Assembly (NCBI GenBank): GCA_028583405.1
Contig: JAPTMU010000273.1
Coordinates: 119,501 to 183,500, forward strand
Source: Pogonophryne albipinna
Lineage: Eukaryota > Chordata > Actinopteri > Perciformes > Artedidraconidae
Direction: 5' to 3'
Length of the DNA stretch: 64,000 nt
The first letter of the stretch is position 1, and every line of letters begins with the position of its first letter. The notes under the pieces were generated by a model. It made no database searches, had not been told where the DNA came from, and saw only the letters and a program-made list of their open reading frames with translations. Both the position numbers and the translations under genes were made by a program. Positions 1 to 16,825 of the stretch are shown piece after piece.

Positions 1-1564
1 GTGAATCAGATTACAAATGCTCCACCTTGAGGGCAGAGCATTTATTTTAGCCTGGGGTTTGAGGTTCCCTGTCGATCCTTGTTTTGTTAGTATTGTGTAA
101 AATGTTGGCAATATAAGTCCTGCAGATGGTTTCTAGCTATTCCACTGATCAATCGTCCATGGTGGGAACGTGCAAAGAAAACAATGGTCCAACAAAGGCA
201 ATACAGAAGAAAACGTATGGTGAAAAACGCTGAAGGTAAAAATAACATTTCAGTGTACTGTTGGAAATTACTGCTCAATCAAATCGAAGATGTTAGTTTG
301 CATTTAGATCTGCACCAGAATACACGTTATGGAAGTGATCATGTGGACAATGATTTTCTTTTAAATAAGTGTATATGTCAGAAATCCTTAAGGTTTACCA
401 AAATCTAATTGGATTTTTATTGATTCATACTGCAAACTTTTGACCACATTTGACCTGAATTGATAGATTTAGATACAAACTGGAAGACTGAGAAATAAAT
501 ACAGCACAGAGCATTATAGCAGGAGTGCAATAGTTATCAGTGGGAACCAGACAGTGAAGAGCGGCCTTACTCATGCTTACAGTGTGCTGGTAAGTCCATA
601 GGCCACACAGCTGACATCATGCAGGAATTCAATCTATTGTGAGGGCCTGTGAGATGAGTGATTAACCCTGTGAAAGTGCTGCTTCCTTCCACACCATTAT
701 TTCAGGGATGAATGGGTCTGAATGGGATTCTCAGTCCTGTTGGGTTTTAGTTTCAGGACCCAAGATTTTCCGCCAAACACTGAAGCTCGAGCAGCAACCA
801 CAGACACTGGGAAAGGTTGGGTTTAAGTCCGCTCAAAGTGGGAGATCATTTGGACAAAAGAAGGAGCTCAGTGGGTGGCAGGGTGGACTCAAGTTTGGAG
901 AAGACTTTCAAAGAACTGATAGATGTCAAGTTTAATCCCAAGTACAATCAGAAAGATACGGTTTTGGTCTTTGATCCCAGGTACTAGTGTGTAAGTGTGA
1001 AATCCTAGTTTATCCTTAATAATTGCTGATTTGGACTGCCAACGATATATAGCTAAGTTAGATCCTGGTTTAACAATGATGGATTGAAATGGTTTGGAGG
1101 GAGTGTATCTTTGAGTCATGAGTGATGGTAAGATGGAGATTGACAGTCAGATTTGATCTCGAACTGGTTGGATTTCACGCTTCCCATTGTCTAGTCGACT
1201 TTTGTTTTTTTGTTGGGTAATGGGTCATGTTGGAAACAGGAAAGCGGTAGAGGTGGTGGATCCCTCCTAGTTACATTTATAGTTTTAATTTGGGAACGCC
1301 AAACCATGAACATCTGGCCTGGAAACGCATCGGACAGCGGCCTGGACCAGGATAAGCGGCCATAATTGGATAAATCAATAAAGATTTTTACAATGGCTTG
1401 GATTTAACAAATAGATCATTTGAGTGTCTAAAGAAGTTAAGTGCTTAGAACTTTGGACATGCCAACATAACAATCTCAACAGGACAAGAACAAGAATTAT
1501 CACGCTATCAGACAGGTTGTAAACATGCCCCATATTGTTGATTTTAAAACTATTCTTCTCACAG
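1..1564. other. kcnq3 intron sequence, no feature recognised
   Basis: The stretch lies left of the helix B exon and should be intron. I looked for the neighbouring KCNQ3 exon (the one ending in the helix A/B linker) and did not find it here. No repeat with recognisable ends was seen. Confidence 0.6.
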
Positions 1565-1696
1565 GATCATGCAATTCCTCTTGAACAAGAAGCGGTTTAA
1601 GGAAACTCTGAGGCCTTACGACGTCAAAGACGTGATCGAACAGTACTCTGCTGGACACCTGGACATGCTCTGTAGAATTAAATACCTCCAGACAAG
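1565..1696 (+). CDS. kcnq3: kcnq3 exon: helix B/C (calmodulin-binding region)
   Basis: The acceptor is ttctcacag and the donor is AAG|gtcagt. It enters on the third base of a codon and leaves in phase 2. It encodes [20 protein letters not shown] and the rest of the conserved block ending CRIKYLQTR. The basic RFKETLR stretch belongs to helix B, which binds calmodulin in Kv7 channels. Confidence 0.95.
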
Positions 1697-4269
1697 GTCA
1701 GTAACCTCGCCAGCTGGGCTAGTTTGTTTGAGTTAAGAAAAGTATCATCTATCTTAAGCTCATTCTGTTTCTGTTCTGTTCAGGATCGACATGATTCTTG
1801 CCCCTGTAGTACCCCTCACTCCAAAAACTACGAAAACTCAGAAAACGCCCTTTACCTACCCGTCCAATCAGTCACCCAGGTACAGTCACTCTGTTTGAAC
1901 ATAATGAATTGACAAGGTAATCTTATCATTGTAATGCAATAGTATATGAAGCACTTTGAATTGCCTTGCCTATATTACAAAGAAAATGACTAACCAAACT
2001 GCAAGTACTTCATTGTATGTGCTGTATTAATGCGAGTTGAAATGTTATTATAAATGTATCTTGCTTACATAACCCTAACCCTTTATCTCAATTCTCTTTA
2101 ACAGTTAACAGTTTCAATGATACTGAATACTGTTTACCTCCAAAGTTGATGCTTTACGCAGATGATACTGTTATTTCCCCCTTTAACACATTTTTGTGAA
2201 GTCCACCTCCACTAACTGTCCCTGTGTTGCAGGCATGAGGCCGACATTGCCAAAGCCGTGTCCTTGCCAGATGCTGAAGACCAAAGCATGATGGGTAGAT
2301 TTGTCAGGGTGGAGAGACAGGTGAGGATTCAAGCTTCAAAGCACTGTGTGAGAAAGATAAAGGAACTCAGATGTTTTCATGCATTGGAGATATTGTATCG
2401 CAACCTAAAACAAAAGTTTCTAAACAGATTGTGACAGCTGTGTCTATTCAAAGCTAACATTGCTATATAAAGTCACATTACGTTAGCTAGCTAACGGTTA
2501 GCTGACGCTACAACAAAGTTGACATTAGTTAAACTATGAATGTGTTATACCCACTTAACGGGAAGAAACTCAACTTTCAGACAATATTAACCCTTTTTAG
2601 CTAAACGAAACAAAAGGGTAACAAAGGCTCTGAATTAGCGGAAAAATGCTAACACACTTAGCACAGAAATCATAGTAAAATACCCTTATTACTTATCGGA
2701 TCTGCACAAACAAGATATTGATTAGCAAACTGAGATTCCACAGATTCCAGACATATAAGTATCATCACTGAGCGATCAGAACTCAAGGCGAAATGACAAC
2801 AAACGACAACAACAAAAATAGCTTTACGGAGCCAAAACGGCTAAAAACGTCTTACCTTTCTTGTTTTCTGATCAAAAGTTGTGGTCAATGGCATTAAAAC
2901 GATAAACACGCTGCTGAAGGTTAATCCAATGTGTCTGTGTCACTTTGAAATGATTTCTGATAATCCATCATTCAATTTGTATGTCAAAAACGGAGATTTC
3001 ATATTAGCTGCTAATGATAGCTACTAGACTGTATCGCAGCTTCCGGTTTTGGGCATTCTGGCTACGCATCTCTCATTCACCAATGGGTAATGTTTAGATG
3101 GATTTTAGGAACTTCCCCTCGATTCTATTGGCTCTAATGGTTAAAAAGAGGTGTCAATCATACGTTTAATGTTATGCTGTTTATACTTACTTTCTTTTAA
3201 TTAAGTAACATTTCCAATGCCAGACTTTTACTTGTAACAGTGTGGTATTAGTACTTTTATTTGTATCCATCATTTCCTGGTCTTCTCTAAAGAAGAGGGA
3301 CCAATGGAAACGTTGTCATGTTGCCGTTGTTCAGCATGGAAACATTCATTAGCTAACAATGACATTATTGTTCTATTAATATAAAGGGAGGTCAGGTACT
3401 CTTTAAAACAGCTGCTAGTTTTGGGTACTTTTTATTGAAGTACATTTCAAAGCCTCTTTACTTTTACTTGAGTAAAAAAGTTTAGTCAGTACTTCTACTT
3501 ATAGTATATATATAGTATAGTAGTATTTTTAAACATGAGTATCTGTACTTCTACTTGAATAAAGGATGTGTGTACTTTTGCCATCTCTGCTCAGGTGGAG
3601 GACATGGAGAAGAAGTTGGACTTCCTGGTAGACATGCACATCCAGCACACTGAGCACCTGCAGGTTGACTCCGCCGGCGCCGCCCACATGACCCTGGAGA
3701 CCTGCGCTCCTGCCGCAAATGGTGAAATCCGGCAGGTTTTCCTCAATTACGCCGAGGCGTTCCCGCACATGGCGTACCAGATCCCTGACACCAAGGGGAA
3801 TCCGTGTTACGGTCGAGGAAGAGGAGGCGGAGAGGGGACGGGGGTAACCGTTATTAGTCGCTTACCTCCTGAGCATCAACGCCTCCACCAACGCGACCTT
3901 CCATCCGCCATCCCTACTTACGCTGAGCGTCCCACGGTGTTGCCCATCAGCTCTCTGCAGGATTTATCTGCAGTTCCAGGAAGGACCACGGGGTGGCGGG
4001 GGGGTGATTCGCCGCTATCCATGCTATCCGTGAACCACGAGGAGCTGGAGCGGTCGCTAAGTGGGTTTAGCATCTCTGCGGAGAGGGAGGAAGGGGAGGA
4101 TTTGTCAATGGTGGCCGGGAACGCTAGCTGGACGAAACCCAGACCAAGCTACCTGGCAGAGGGAGAAACAGACACGGATACAGATCCATTTACACCCAGT
4201 GGGGGGCCACTCCCACTATCCTCCACTGGGGAGGGGTTTGGTGACGCTGTTTGGAACACGCCACCCTGA
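1565..4269 (+). CDS. kcnq3: Voltage-gated potassium channel KCNQ3 (Kv7.3), C-terminal exons
   Basis: Kv7.3 co-assembles with Kv7.2/Kv7.5 in the neuronal plasma membrane to form the M-channel, a slow muscarine-suppressed K+ current. The window holds the last four coding exons: 1565-1696, 1784-1879, 2233-2320 and 3595-4269, 329 residues plus TGA. They join in frame with AG/GT junctions. Seen: the KCNQ helix B/C block ([20 protein letters not shown]), then RIDMILAP, then [15 protein letters not shown] leading into the helix D coiled coil ([20 protein letters not shown]). Next come ERPTVLPI and [14 protein letters not shown]. The ankyrin-G anchoring motif [17 protein letters not shown] sits near the C-terminus. 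This tail pattern, and SVW/AVW close to the stop, fits KCNQ3 rather than KCNQ1, 4 or 5; KCNQ2 shares the anchor motif but not the rest. The membrane domain lies left of the window. The region between coiled coil and ERPTVLPI is divergent and Gly/Arg-rich. Confidence 0.95.
1784..1879 (+). CDS. kcnq3: kcnq3 exon: helix C to D linker
   Basis: Acceptor ctgttcag and donor CAG|gtacag; phase 2 at both ends. It encodes [20 protein letters not shown] followed by [12 protein letters not shown]. This is the Pro/Thr/Lys-rich linker typical of KCNQ3. Confidence 0.92.
2233..2320 (+). CDS. kcnq3: kcnq3 exon: start of helix D segment
   Basis: Acceptor gtgttgcag and donor CAG|gtgagg. It enters in phase 2 and leaves on a codon boundary. 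It encodes [20 protein letters not shown] then GRFVRVERQ, which leads into the tetramerisation coiled coil. Confidence 0.93.
3420..3590 (+). repeat. Fragment of the acttttactcaagta repeat family in the last kcnq3 intron
   Basis: The stretch has several diverged tacttttacttgagta and gtacttctacttgaat motifs and ends in tacttttgccatctctg. It resembles the unit amplified at 18-22 kb and 51-52 kb. The fragment ends about five bases before the splice acceptor of the last coding exon. The left edge is not resolved. The rest of the intron (2321-3420) shows nothing I recognise. Confidence 0.6.
3595..4269 (+). CDS. kcnq3: kcnq3 last coding exon: coiled coil, ankyrin-G motif, stop
   Basis: Acceptor is ctctgctcag; the stop TGA is at 4267-4269. 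It opens with [20 protein letters not shown] (helix D) and ends with the ankyrin-G motif and WNTPP. The upstream ATG-led extension before 3595 is intron, because the coiled coil must join RVERQ. A divergent transposon-like tail ends within a few bases of the acceptor. Confidence 0.95.
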   Translation: MEDMEKKLDFLVDMHIQHTEHLQVDSAGAAHMTLETCAPAANGEIRQVFLNYAEAFPHMAYQIPDTKGNPCYGRGRGGGEGTGVTVISRLPPEHQRLHQRDLPSAIPTYAERPTVLPISSLQDLSAVPGRTTGWRGGDSPLSMLSVNHEELERSLSGFSISAEREEGEDLSMVAGNASWTKPRPSYLAEGETDTDTDPFTPSGGPLPLSSTGEGFGDAVWNTPP

Positions 4270-8840
<4,571 letters not shown>

Positions 8841-8845
8841 ACAGT

Positions 8846-9354
8846 TGCTACAGAAATTCAAAGATGCGTTCATGTTTATTAAACCTTTAAAATGTCCTCT
8901 CAGTAAGCAGAACAATACATGTTCCCTCCGCTCCTCCTCTGCTGGTCTGCTGACCGCCCCCACCCCACGCCTCGTCACCACGGGTGCTCGGGCTTTTAGC
9001 TGCACTGCTCCCAGACTCTGGAACTCCCTCCCCCCGCACATCCCACAGTCAGACACAATCTGGAACTCCCTCCCCCCGCACATCCGGCAGTCAGACACAA
9101 TCTGGAACTCCCTCCCCCCGCACATCCGGCAGTCAGACACAATCACCATATTCAAATCCCAATCAAAAACCCACCTGTTCAAATCTGCCTGCTCGCTGCA
9201 GTGCTCCCCATTATGTTTCATTTGTGTCCACTTGACTGTCTCCTCCATGATTTCCTGTTTGTGTTTTTATCTTGTTCTGTTGCCTATTTAACAAATCGTA
9301 CGGTGTCCTTGGGTGTCATGAAAGGCGCCTAAAATAACATGTATTATTATTATT
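8846..9354 (+). mobile_element. 3' end of an L2-like LINE retrotransposon, truncated
   Basis: The reading frame has the C-terminal signature of L2/CR1-type reverse transcriptases: APRLWNSLPPHI, then ITIFKSQSKTHLFK. It then has a short 3'UTR with tgaaaggcgcctaaaataa and a terminal (ATT)n tail, as typical L2 elements do. The 5' end is truncated, so this is a dead copy. A 42-bp segment encoding WNSLPPHIRQSDTI is present three times in tandem (9017-9144), an internal in-frame expansion. Confidence 0.85.
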
Positions 9355-10619
9355 ATGTTGTTTATTGGAAAGAACCCTTTAATTGTTGATTTAACAATTA
9401 GCATTTTGCAGTTTCTCCTTTAAATGTCTTTAAAAACACGTTTATATTTTCCAAAACTCATGAATCCACTTTAAGCATCCTCGCACCACTTTTCCCATTT
9501 GTAATAATATTCAATTTTGGGGCTTTCTTTGGAACATAAACGGTGCTACAGTAAATGGAGAAAGTATATTTATTTAGGATAATGTTTCGAATTGACAAAC
9601 AATATCCCAGTGGTGTTTCATCTCTTCTTTTTGCAGCTTGTAAGTGTTGTTTAACTATCCGGTAATAACTTCAATGAATTTGGTCAAATTGAGCTCTTGT
9701 TTTGACAATAATCAAACACTTATTTAAAGACATCTTTCTCCGGTTCTAACCCAATGAGCCTCTAATCCCCACTTGTCTCTTTGTTTCCTGGTGTTGTTTG
9801 ATACCCAGGCTGCATAGAGTCTTTCTAGGACGCTACAATAATATCAGGGAGTTTAACTTGATACCAGTACTTTTTGATTTTAAGGATAAGCTAAACAAAA
9901 AGACAATATTTAGGTAACTTTACAGAGGAAACACTGGTTTAAAACTAGTCGTACACACTTTTTATCCTTCAGCAGGACATTTTCTTCTGAATGTAGAAAC
10001 ACTAAAAGCCTGAAAACAAACCAGTTGTTATATAACGTAAAATAACGTACGAAATACACTTCACTTTTTCACAAGGTTTACAATGTCGCTGCCGTTCTTC
10101 TCTTGATCCTCTCTGTCTTTCCAACACAATATCCTGTCCTTCATGAAGCACGTCCTTAAAAACAACATTTGTCTCACCTGTCTTTCCTCTTTAACTCCAT
10201 GTGTGTGTAAACTTCTTCAACTCTTGTCTGTATGTTTATAGATTTTGAATGAAAAGGAGCACGTTATGGCAGCCGTGTAGTCCAGAGTGCAATAGTGCTT
10301 GCTGTGATTTTTCTGTATTGTTGTTCTCACTGTAACTGCATACCAAGCAATGGTACACACATTCTACATAACCTACAGGTCATTTTATAGACATCTTAAT
10401 TGCTAAAAATTATTTGTGCCTTGGCCTTTTTTCAGTGCATTTAGTTTTTTTAGGATTATGCTTTTCTTGCTATGGCTGTCCAACGTTCAGTACAAAGCTG
10501 TTGTAATGTCTATGTGGAAGCTGCTTTTACACAAACATAACCATCTGAAATGTTTACATCTTTCCAAACAGACCTTTAGACCAATCAGGAGACAGAAAAA
10601 GTCAGTGCATTAGATGAAT
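9355..10619. other. Intergenic DNA, nothing recognised
   Basis: AT-rich sequence between the LINE fragment and the TAGC-rich repeats. No gene, RNA or bounded repeat seen. Confidence 0.5.
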
Positions 10620-12130
10620 TCATGGTCAATCTAAATGCTAGCTAGTACCTAATTGGAAAAAACAACATTGTTAGCCTATTGTTAGCATAACGGGGCTAAC
10701 TTCTTTAAGCTGTCGAGACATCATTTAAATCAGATGTGTTCCTAAAAAGGGTTCCGATTGAAATGTCTATAACAGGATTTCATACAGATCTAAGTCCTGC
10801 TTTGACTGAGCGTTGCGTAAGCTCATGAAACAACTAGCTTTTAAATCCTGCCAATTGCTAGCTAGCTCCAACTAGTCAGCAAAAACAACATTGTTAGCCA
10901 ATTGTTAGCATAACGAGGCTAACTTCTTAAAGCTACATTAGACTTGTTACCACATCATTTAAATCAGATGTAAATAGTTTCTTATTCAAATGTATTCTAT
11001 AACAGGTTGTCCTACAGGTCTAAATCCTGCTGCTAGCTGCGACTGAGAGTTGTGTAAACTAACGGAACAACTAGCTTTCAAATCTTAAAAATGTGTCTTC
11101 CTGTCATCTGCTTTTTCTAAAAAACGTACACATTCCTCTGGTTAGCTATTCATAGTAAGAGAAATTAGCATCTAGTTTAGCACTTGTAATGAATGTTGAC
11201 TATAACAAATGTCAAACCAAGTTACAAAATGCTATCTAGCTTAAACCAGTCAGCAGAAACAACATTGTTAGCTGATTGTCAAAATAAATAAGCTAACTTA
11301 TTTAAGCTACATCAGAGATCTAATTCAGACCTGTTTCCACTTACAGAAGGTACACACTCTTCTTCTATGATATATTTTTAAAAGAAGCTAAAATGCTACT
11401 GCTAGCTGTTCCATGGAGTTGCTTAAGCTAACTCCAAGAACTAGCTTGCGTAACTCCGTGAATTTGAGTTTCTGTCATCTGCCTTTCTAAAAATGAATAC
11501 ATTCCTCTGGTTAGCTATTCATAGTAAGAGAAATTAGCATCTAGTTTAGCACTTGTAATGAATGTTGACTATAACAAATGTCAAACCAAGTAACAAAATG
11601 CTAGCTAGCTTAAACCAGTCAGCAGAAACAACATTGTTAGCTGATTGTCAAGATAAAGAAACTAACTTATTTAAGCTACATCAGAGATCTAATTCAGACC
11701 TGTCTCCACTTACAGAAGGTACACACTCTTCTCCTACGACATGATTTCATAGAAGCTTAAATGCTACTGCTAGCCACTCAATAGGGTTGAGTAAGCTAAC
11801 GAAACTCGCTAACTAAATTTGAGTTTCTGTCATCACCTTCTTTTTTTTTAAATGGGGTTTGCTATCCATGTTAAGACAATTATGATCAAAATAAATCAGA
11901 CGGTTTGGACGTTTTTAGTCTAGTGTGAAATAAAGAGTTATTTCTTATGTTCACTAATAATTTGAGATAGACCACAATCTTTGACTAAAGTTAACCAACG
12001 TTTTTTTAAGGTAATGTGGGCAGATTTTCCGCAATTTGAAAAGAAGCTAAAGTGCTACTGCTAGCCGCTCAATAGAGTTTTGTCAGCTAACGATTTGCTA
12101 ACGAACTCCGTGAATTTTCGTTTCTGCATC
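10620..12130 (+). repeat. Degenerate tandem repeat rich in GCTAGC/GTTAGC
   Basis: The block aacaacattgttagc recurs at about 10663, 10886, 11259 and 11627. The two central copies (about 11095-11455 and 11460-11815) are near-identical with a period of about 364 bp. Older, shorter copies flank them. No protein or transposon termini were seen. Confidence 0.75.
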
Positions 12131-14880
12131 ACCTTTTTTAACACTTGGATGTTTAATGAGGTTTTCTCACTAGAGCAAAGCAAGGCTCTAAACTCTAGGA
12201 AGCTACTTGAAAATGTGCTTTACAATTTTAAACTTTAAAAGACAGCATTTATCTGAAACTGGACCGATGCTCGGTTAGATATAGCTAGCAAAAAACCTGC
12301 ACAATTTCATTTAAAGCACAACATTTTCTGCACAATTTCAATGTTTGTGTTGACGACTCAGTAAAGAAAGACCTGCGGTTCTCCTTTAAGACCTCCTCGA
12401 GGAATCAGTTGTTATTATAGGAAGATGTAATTAAAATATATAACTATTAAAAGGGGAAATTCTAAATGATATCTGTTGTAGATGCAGCTTCCACACTTTG
12501 AGAAACACATGTCTTACTTAAGGTAGATATTATATTACAGCAGCTTTTTTCACAGCAGCTTTTTGGCTCATTTAGTTTGATGTTTTTATTTAAGGGAAGT
12601 TTGGACAACTTTACACTAGTGGCCTTCAGAGCTGTGCATCATTTGATCTCATTCCAGTTTGAAAAATACAAATAAACTTCGCCATTTCTATTCTGTATTC
12701 GACCACTTTGAATACTTTTGTTTTGATGATATAATATGCAAATGTATTCTTACTTGATTTTTTTATTTTCTGTATTTTCAATTGCACCAGTTATTAATAA
12801 AGTATTGAATTGAACATTGTGTTGAGAGCTCAGTTTATGAATGTGAGTGATATGAAGCTCAGCGCAAGTTCTTTCAGGAAGACTGGTATACATTCAGTCC
12901 GCAGCTGTTTATAATCAGCTCATCAGGCGTTCTCTTTAACCTATTACAGTTCACCTCAATCTCCAGCAGCCAATCAGCGAGCTGCAGCCAAACTTTAAAA
13001 TGGTTCTCCTCTCTCCTGCAGTCAGCGTGATATCAGGTGTTCATGCTTTCATAACATCCAGTGCCAGGAGAGCTAATCCAAAAACCTCGTCACACCATGG
13101 GCGTAGGAAGCATCCTGAATGTGGGGGGGACATTTTTAAAATAAATAGATTTCCTGTATTCGGGTGGTTTGATACTTTTATGTGGCTATACTAGCATGAG
13201 GAAAATGATGGGTACATTTTGTAATTTCATCCAGTTGTAAAGAAAGGAAACATATTTGATTATTAATTCAGAGCCATCTTTGAATTAATAAAAAGCAGTT
13301 TAAATGGCCATTTGGTACATTTATATACAACAATAAATATTTGTGAGTGCATTGAGAGATATTGTTGTGGAGAGTCATTTATATATAAATCGCAAAATAC
13401 ATTTGTGAATCCTTCTGTGAGCATTTATTAATATTGAGACTGATCTGACTCCATACAGATGTTAAGTTCACCTAGGAATGGTATCATTGACTTAAATGTT
13501 CAAATAAATGTTGCTCTTCTGTCTATATTGGTCATATGATGCCCCTTGACTGAAATGCTTCCTGTTCAATATCCTCACTGATTTCCTTAACATTCTGGGA
13601 TGAGAGTCCACATCACAATTTACTCTAAACTGTCATTTCCCTTTCATCACTCACCTCAGCAACGGACCTCTCTCCACTGTCCCTGTGTTCTGCCTCTGAC
13701 TCTCAAGCGCCTAGATGTCAAGAGAGGTGGTGAAGTGATCACTATGTATTGAGCAGTATACTCTTTCACATTGAATCATAACAAGTCATACTGAATGTAA
13801 ATACAACTGACTCTAAAGTAAGTCCCAGTCTGTGACATTGGACATTTTGAAGACTCAAAGTCCCAAGCAGTAGGTAGAATATTAGCTAGTCTATGTAATG
13901 TGCACAGAAAATAAACAGTTAACTGAATACTGGGATGGAAATGGCCTATAAGCACTCAGTAAAACATAAACACACACAAAAAGCTTCTGAATGATAAGAA
14001 GTATAATTAAAACATAATGCACATTACCATTTTGAGAGAGAGTACCGAAGTTAAAGAACTCAGAAATTAATCTCTTATCGAACTGAGGCTCCAGTAAAAC
14101 ACACTGACTGCGCCTCTACGTGGACATCATGGTGTTTACATGAGCACAGAGAGATGGGGTTATTCATGTTCCCTGTTTACATGATAAATACTAGTAACCT
14201 GGCATTTCGATGCCTTTTCTCATCTAAACTATTCAGTAGTTGTATCTCTCTATCATGACATAAAGACGAAACTCCTCTCCAGAAGTGAGACGCCGCCGCC
14301 GCCATCACTGTTAACTGATTAACTGCTACCAGCTGAAGACTTACTTTCCTCTTCTTTGAAAACAAGGTTCTTATGTCCATGTTGTCTGGGGGAGAAAACA
14401 TATCAAACCAAGAGATCGTCAGCTTTGATTTTCGCTGTATTAACAAAGTCCTGAACACTTGGTGTGTGTGCCTTACCTCCGCTACCGGCATCGCTTCATA
14501 CAACAGATCTGAGCTGAACAACATACTTCATCATCATCACCAGTGTCTAGACCCCGGGGCTCACGGCTGCATTTCCCCCTTTAAATATACGATTTCAGGA
14601 TCGGGGTCTAATCGCCAAAGACGTATCATTTATCATATGACATGGGTCAATAAATGTTCTTTAAACAAAATGAAGTCTCTCCTGATTGAAGTATATTCTC
14701 CGGACACTTTATTAGGTACACTTTGATACAGTAGTACCCGTCTTGTTGTTATTGTGATCTCATTAAAAGGTTTCCCAAAACAACAACAGATGAGGGTTAA
14801 AGCTCAATCAAAACAAAAATACACGTTATTATAGCATCATTTTTTTCAAATGTATTCTCCAAATGTTTAATGTTCAACTT
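12131..14880. other. Intergenic DNA with a distal AATAAA candidate
   Basis: The stretch ttattaataaagtattgaa near 12790-12810 carries AATAAA followed by a T/G-rich segment and could be a distal poly(A) signal. A piece near 13098 (gggcgtaggaagcatcctga) resembles the end of a teleost DNA transposon, without its partner. Frames near 14177-14726 lack splice or protein support. Confidence 0.4.
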
Positions 14881-14929
14881 TCCTCCTTAACATTTTGAAA
14901 CTATTTGCCTTTAAAATAATACTGTTTAA

Positions 14930-15300
14930 ATCACGTTGTATTTCTAAAAATGCCTGTTTTTTTACATATATTCTTAGTTTTGAGCCTGGTAATAAAGCCC
15001 CACAGTGGGAGCACAGCCACAATGAACAACCCCTTTACTTTGTTTTAATTTAACTTTATTCTTGTTGTATTTATTAGATATAACGTCTAAAGATTGCCAT
15101 CTCTTCTTCCATTCTTTCCAACTCAGTTTAACATGTGTGAAGAAACAGCTGAACAGTACCAAACAGGAAATACGTGGTGCTGTCGGCCGGGTGCTGACCA
15201 ATCACGAAGCGTCATTTCTTGACTGGCAGCAAAAACAACCAATCACAGCAGTGCTTCTCTGGCTGGCTCTGTCCAATCACAAACAAGAAGTGTTCTCCCT
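14930..15300 (+). repeat. Duplicated block pair A1-B1
   Basis: Block B1 (15134-15300) is repeated without a visible difference at 16387-16553. Block A1 (about 14930-15090) recurs diverged at about 16640-16825. The order is A1-B1 then B2-A2 in the same orientation, so this is a rearranged duplication. B carries three CCAATCAC boxes (15198, 15239, 15273). Confidence 0.85.
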
Positions 15301-15304
15301 CAAG

Positions 15305-15540
15305 CAGGGGTCACCAACCTTTTTTAGGATGAGGGCTACTTTCAAAAAATAAAACAAGTCGGGGGCTACTTTTACTCCTCTTTTTTGTTTTTTTGCAGTG
15401 TATATATTTAGCACATTTTAACATTATTATATGCTGACCTTTAACCTCTGTGTGCTGTTTGGCTCTGTGGGACCCGTTTGCAGTGTTTACTAAAAGAACA
15501 TGTATGCAATTTAATTATTTTAACCTGCTTTATTTGGGGG
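15305..15540 (+). mobile_element. Left end of a hAT-like DNA transposon
   Basis: The sequence caggggtcaccaacctttt is a typical hAT terminus. No matching right terminus or 8-bp target duplication was found. The insertion begins just after block B1. Confidence 0.5.
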
Positions 15541-16096
15541 TGGACCTCACATCCTCTAGGGGGGACCTCACCTCCTCTAGGGGGGACCTCACCTCCTCTA
15601 GGGGGGTCCTCACCTCCTCTAGGGGGGACCTCACCTCCTCTAGGGGGGTCCTCGCCTCCTCTAGGGGGGACCTCACCTCCTCTAGGGTGGACCTCACATC
15701 CTCTAGGGGGGACCTCACCTCCTCTAGGGTGGACCTCACATCCTCTAGGGGGGACCTCACCTCCTCTAGGGGGGACCTCACCTCCTCTAGGGGGGTCCTC
15801 GCCTCCTCTAGGGGGGACCTCACCTCCTCTAGGGGGGACCTCACCTCCTCTAGGGGGGTCCTCACCTCCTCTAGGGGGGACCTCACCTCCTCTAGGGGTG
15901 TCCTCACCTCCTCTAGGGGGGACCTCACCTCCTCCTCACCTCCTCTAGGGGGGTCCTCACCTCCTCTAGGGGGGACCTCACCTCCTCTAGGGGGGTCCTC
16001 GCCTCCTCTAGGGGGGACCTCACCTCCTCTAGGGGTGTCCTCACCTTCTCTAGGGGGGACCTCACCTCCTCTAGGGGGGTCCTCACCTCCTCTAGG
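15538..16096 (+). repeat. 21-bp GC-rich minisatellite
   Basis: About 26 tandem copies of a 21-bp unit, consensus ggggggacctcacctcctcta, with gac/gtc and cac/cgc variants. Because 21 is a multiple of three, frames stay open on both strands (LTSSRGD, EEVRSPL and others). These are not genes. Confidence 0.95.
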
Positions 16097-16386
16097 CGGG
16101 TCCGGGGGCATGCACCCCCTGGAAGATGTTTTTTTAAAGGTTGAAGTTAAAAGCATCAATCTGGTGCACTTTGAGCCCAAAATGAATTCATGGATACAGC
16201 TCTCAACACTCAGATGAAAGGGAGCTGTATACTTTTCAATAATCCAAACATCTTTAGAATATCATCACAACCAATAACAAATCATTTAAACTTGTTTATT
16301 CTTATCTTGTGTTACTTAGTTAGCATTCTTTCTTTTTATTTATGCATATTTTACTAATCACTCCCCTTTTAAACTGTTTTTTGTAC

Positions 16387-16825
16387 TGTGTGAAGAAACA
16401 GCTGAACAGTACCAAACAGGAAATACGTGGTGCTGTCGGCCGGGTGCTGACCAATCACGAAGCGTCATTTCTTGACTGGCAGCAAAAACAACCAATCACA
16501 GCAGTGCTTCTCTGGCTGGCTCTGTCCAATCACAAACAAGAAGTGTTCTCCCTAAAGGAATACCCTTTCCGTAAAATGTGAAATGTTGTTTTGACTTGCA
16601 CTTCAGGGCCACCGTAGATATGCATTTAAATAACTGGTGTTTGAATCACTTTGTATTTCTAAAAATGCTTATTTCTTTTACTAAATATACGTAGTTTTTT
16701 GAATCACTAGCTGTTTTTGCACGTCCAGGTAATTGAGCATGATAACAAAACCACAGCCACAATGGATAGTTCCTTTACTTCTTATTTAATTTAACTTTAT
16801 TCTTGTTGTATTTATTAGATATAGC
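16387..16825 (+). repeat. Duplicated block pair B2-A2
   Basis: B2 (16387-16553) matches B1 over 167 bp with an offset of 1253 bp. A2 follows it, sharing tttaactttattcttgttgt and neighbouring sequence with A1. Confidence 0.85.

Noticed and set aside
708..935. 75-residue frame left of the kcnq3 exons
   Set aside because: No match to the KCNQ helix A/B linker, and no splice sites in phase.
14177..14726. Overlapping frames on both strands near 14.2-14.7 kb
   Set aside because: No recognisable domain, splice structure or codon pattern.
15450..16217. Frames LTSSRGD, SPPLGGT and EEVRSPL around 15.5-16.2 kb
   Set aside because: Products of the 21-bp minisatellite in several frames at once.
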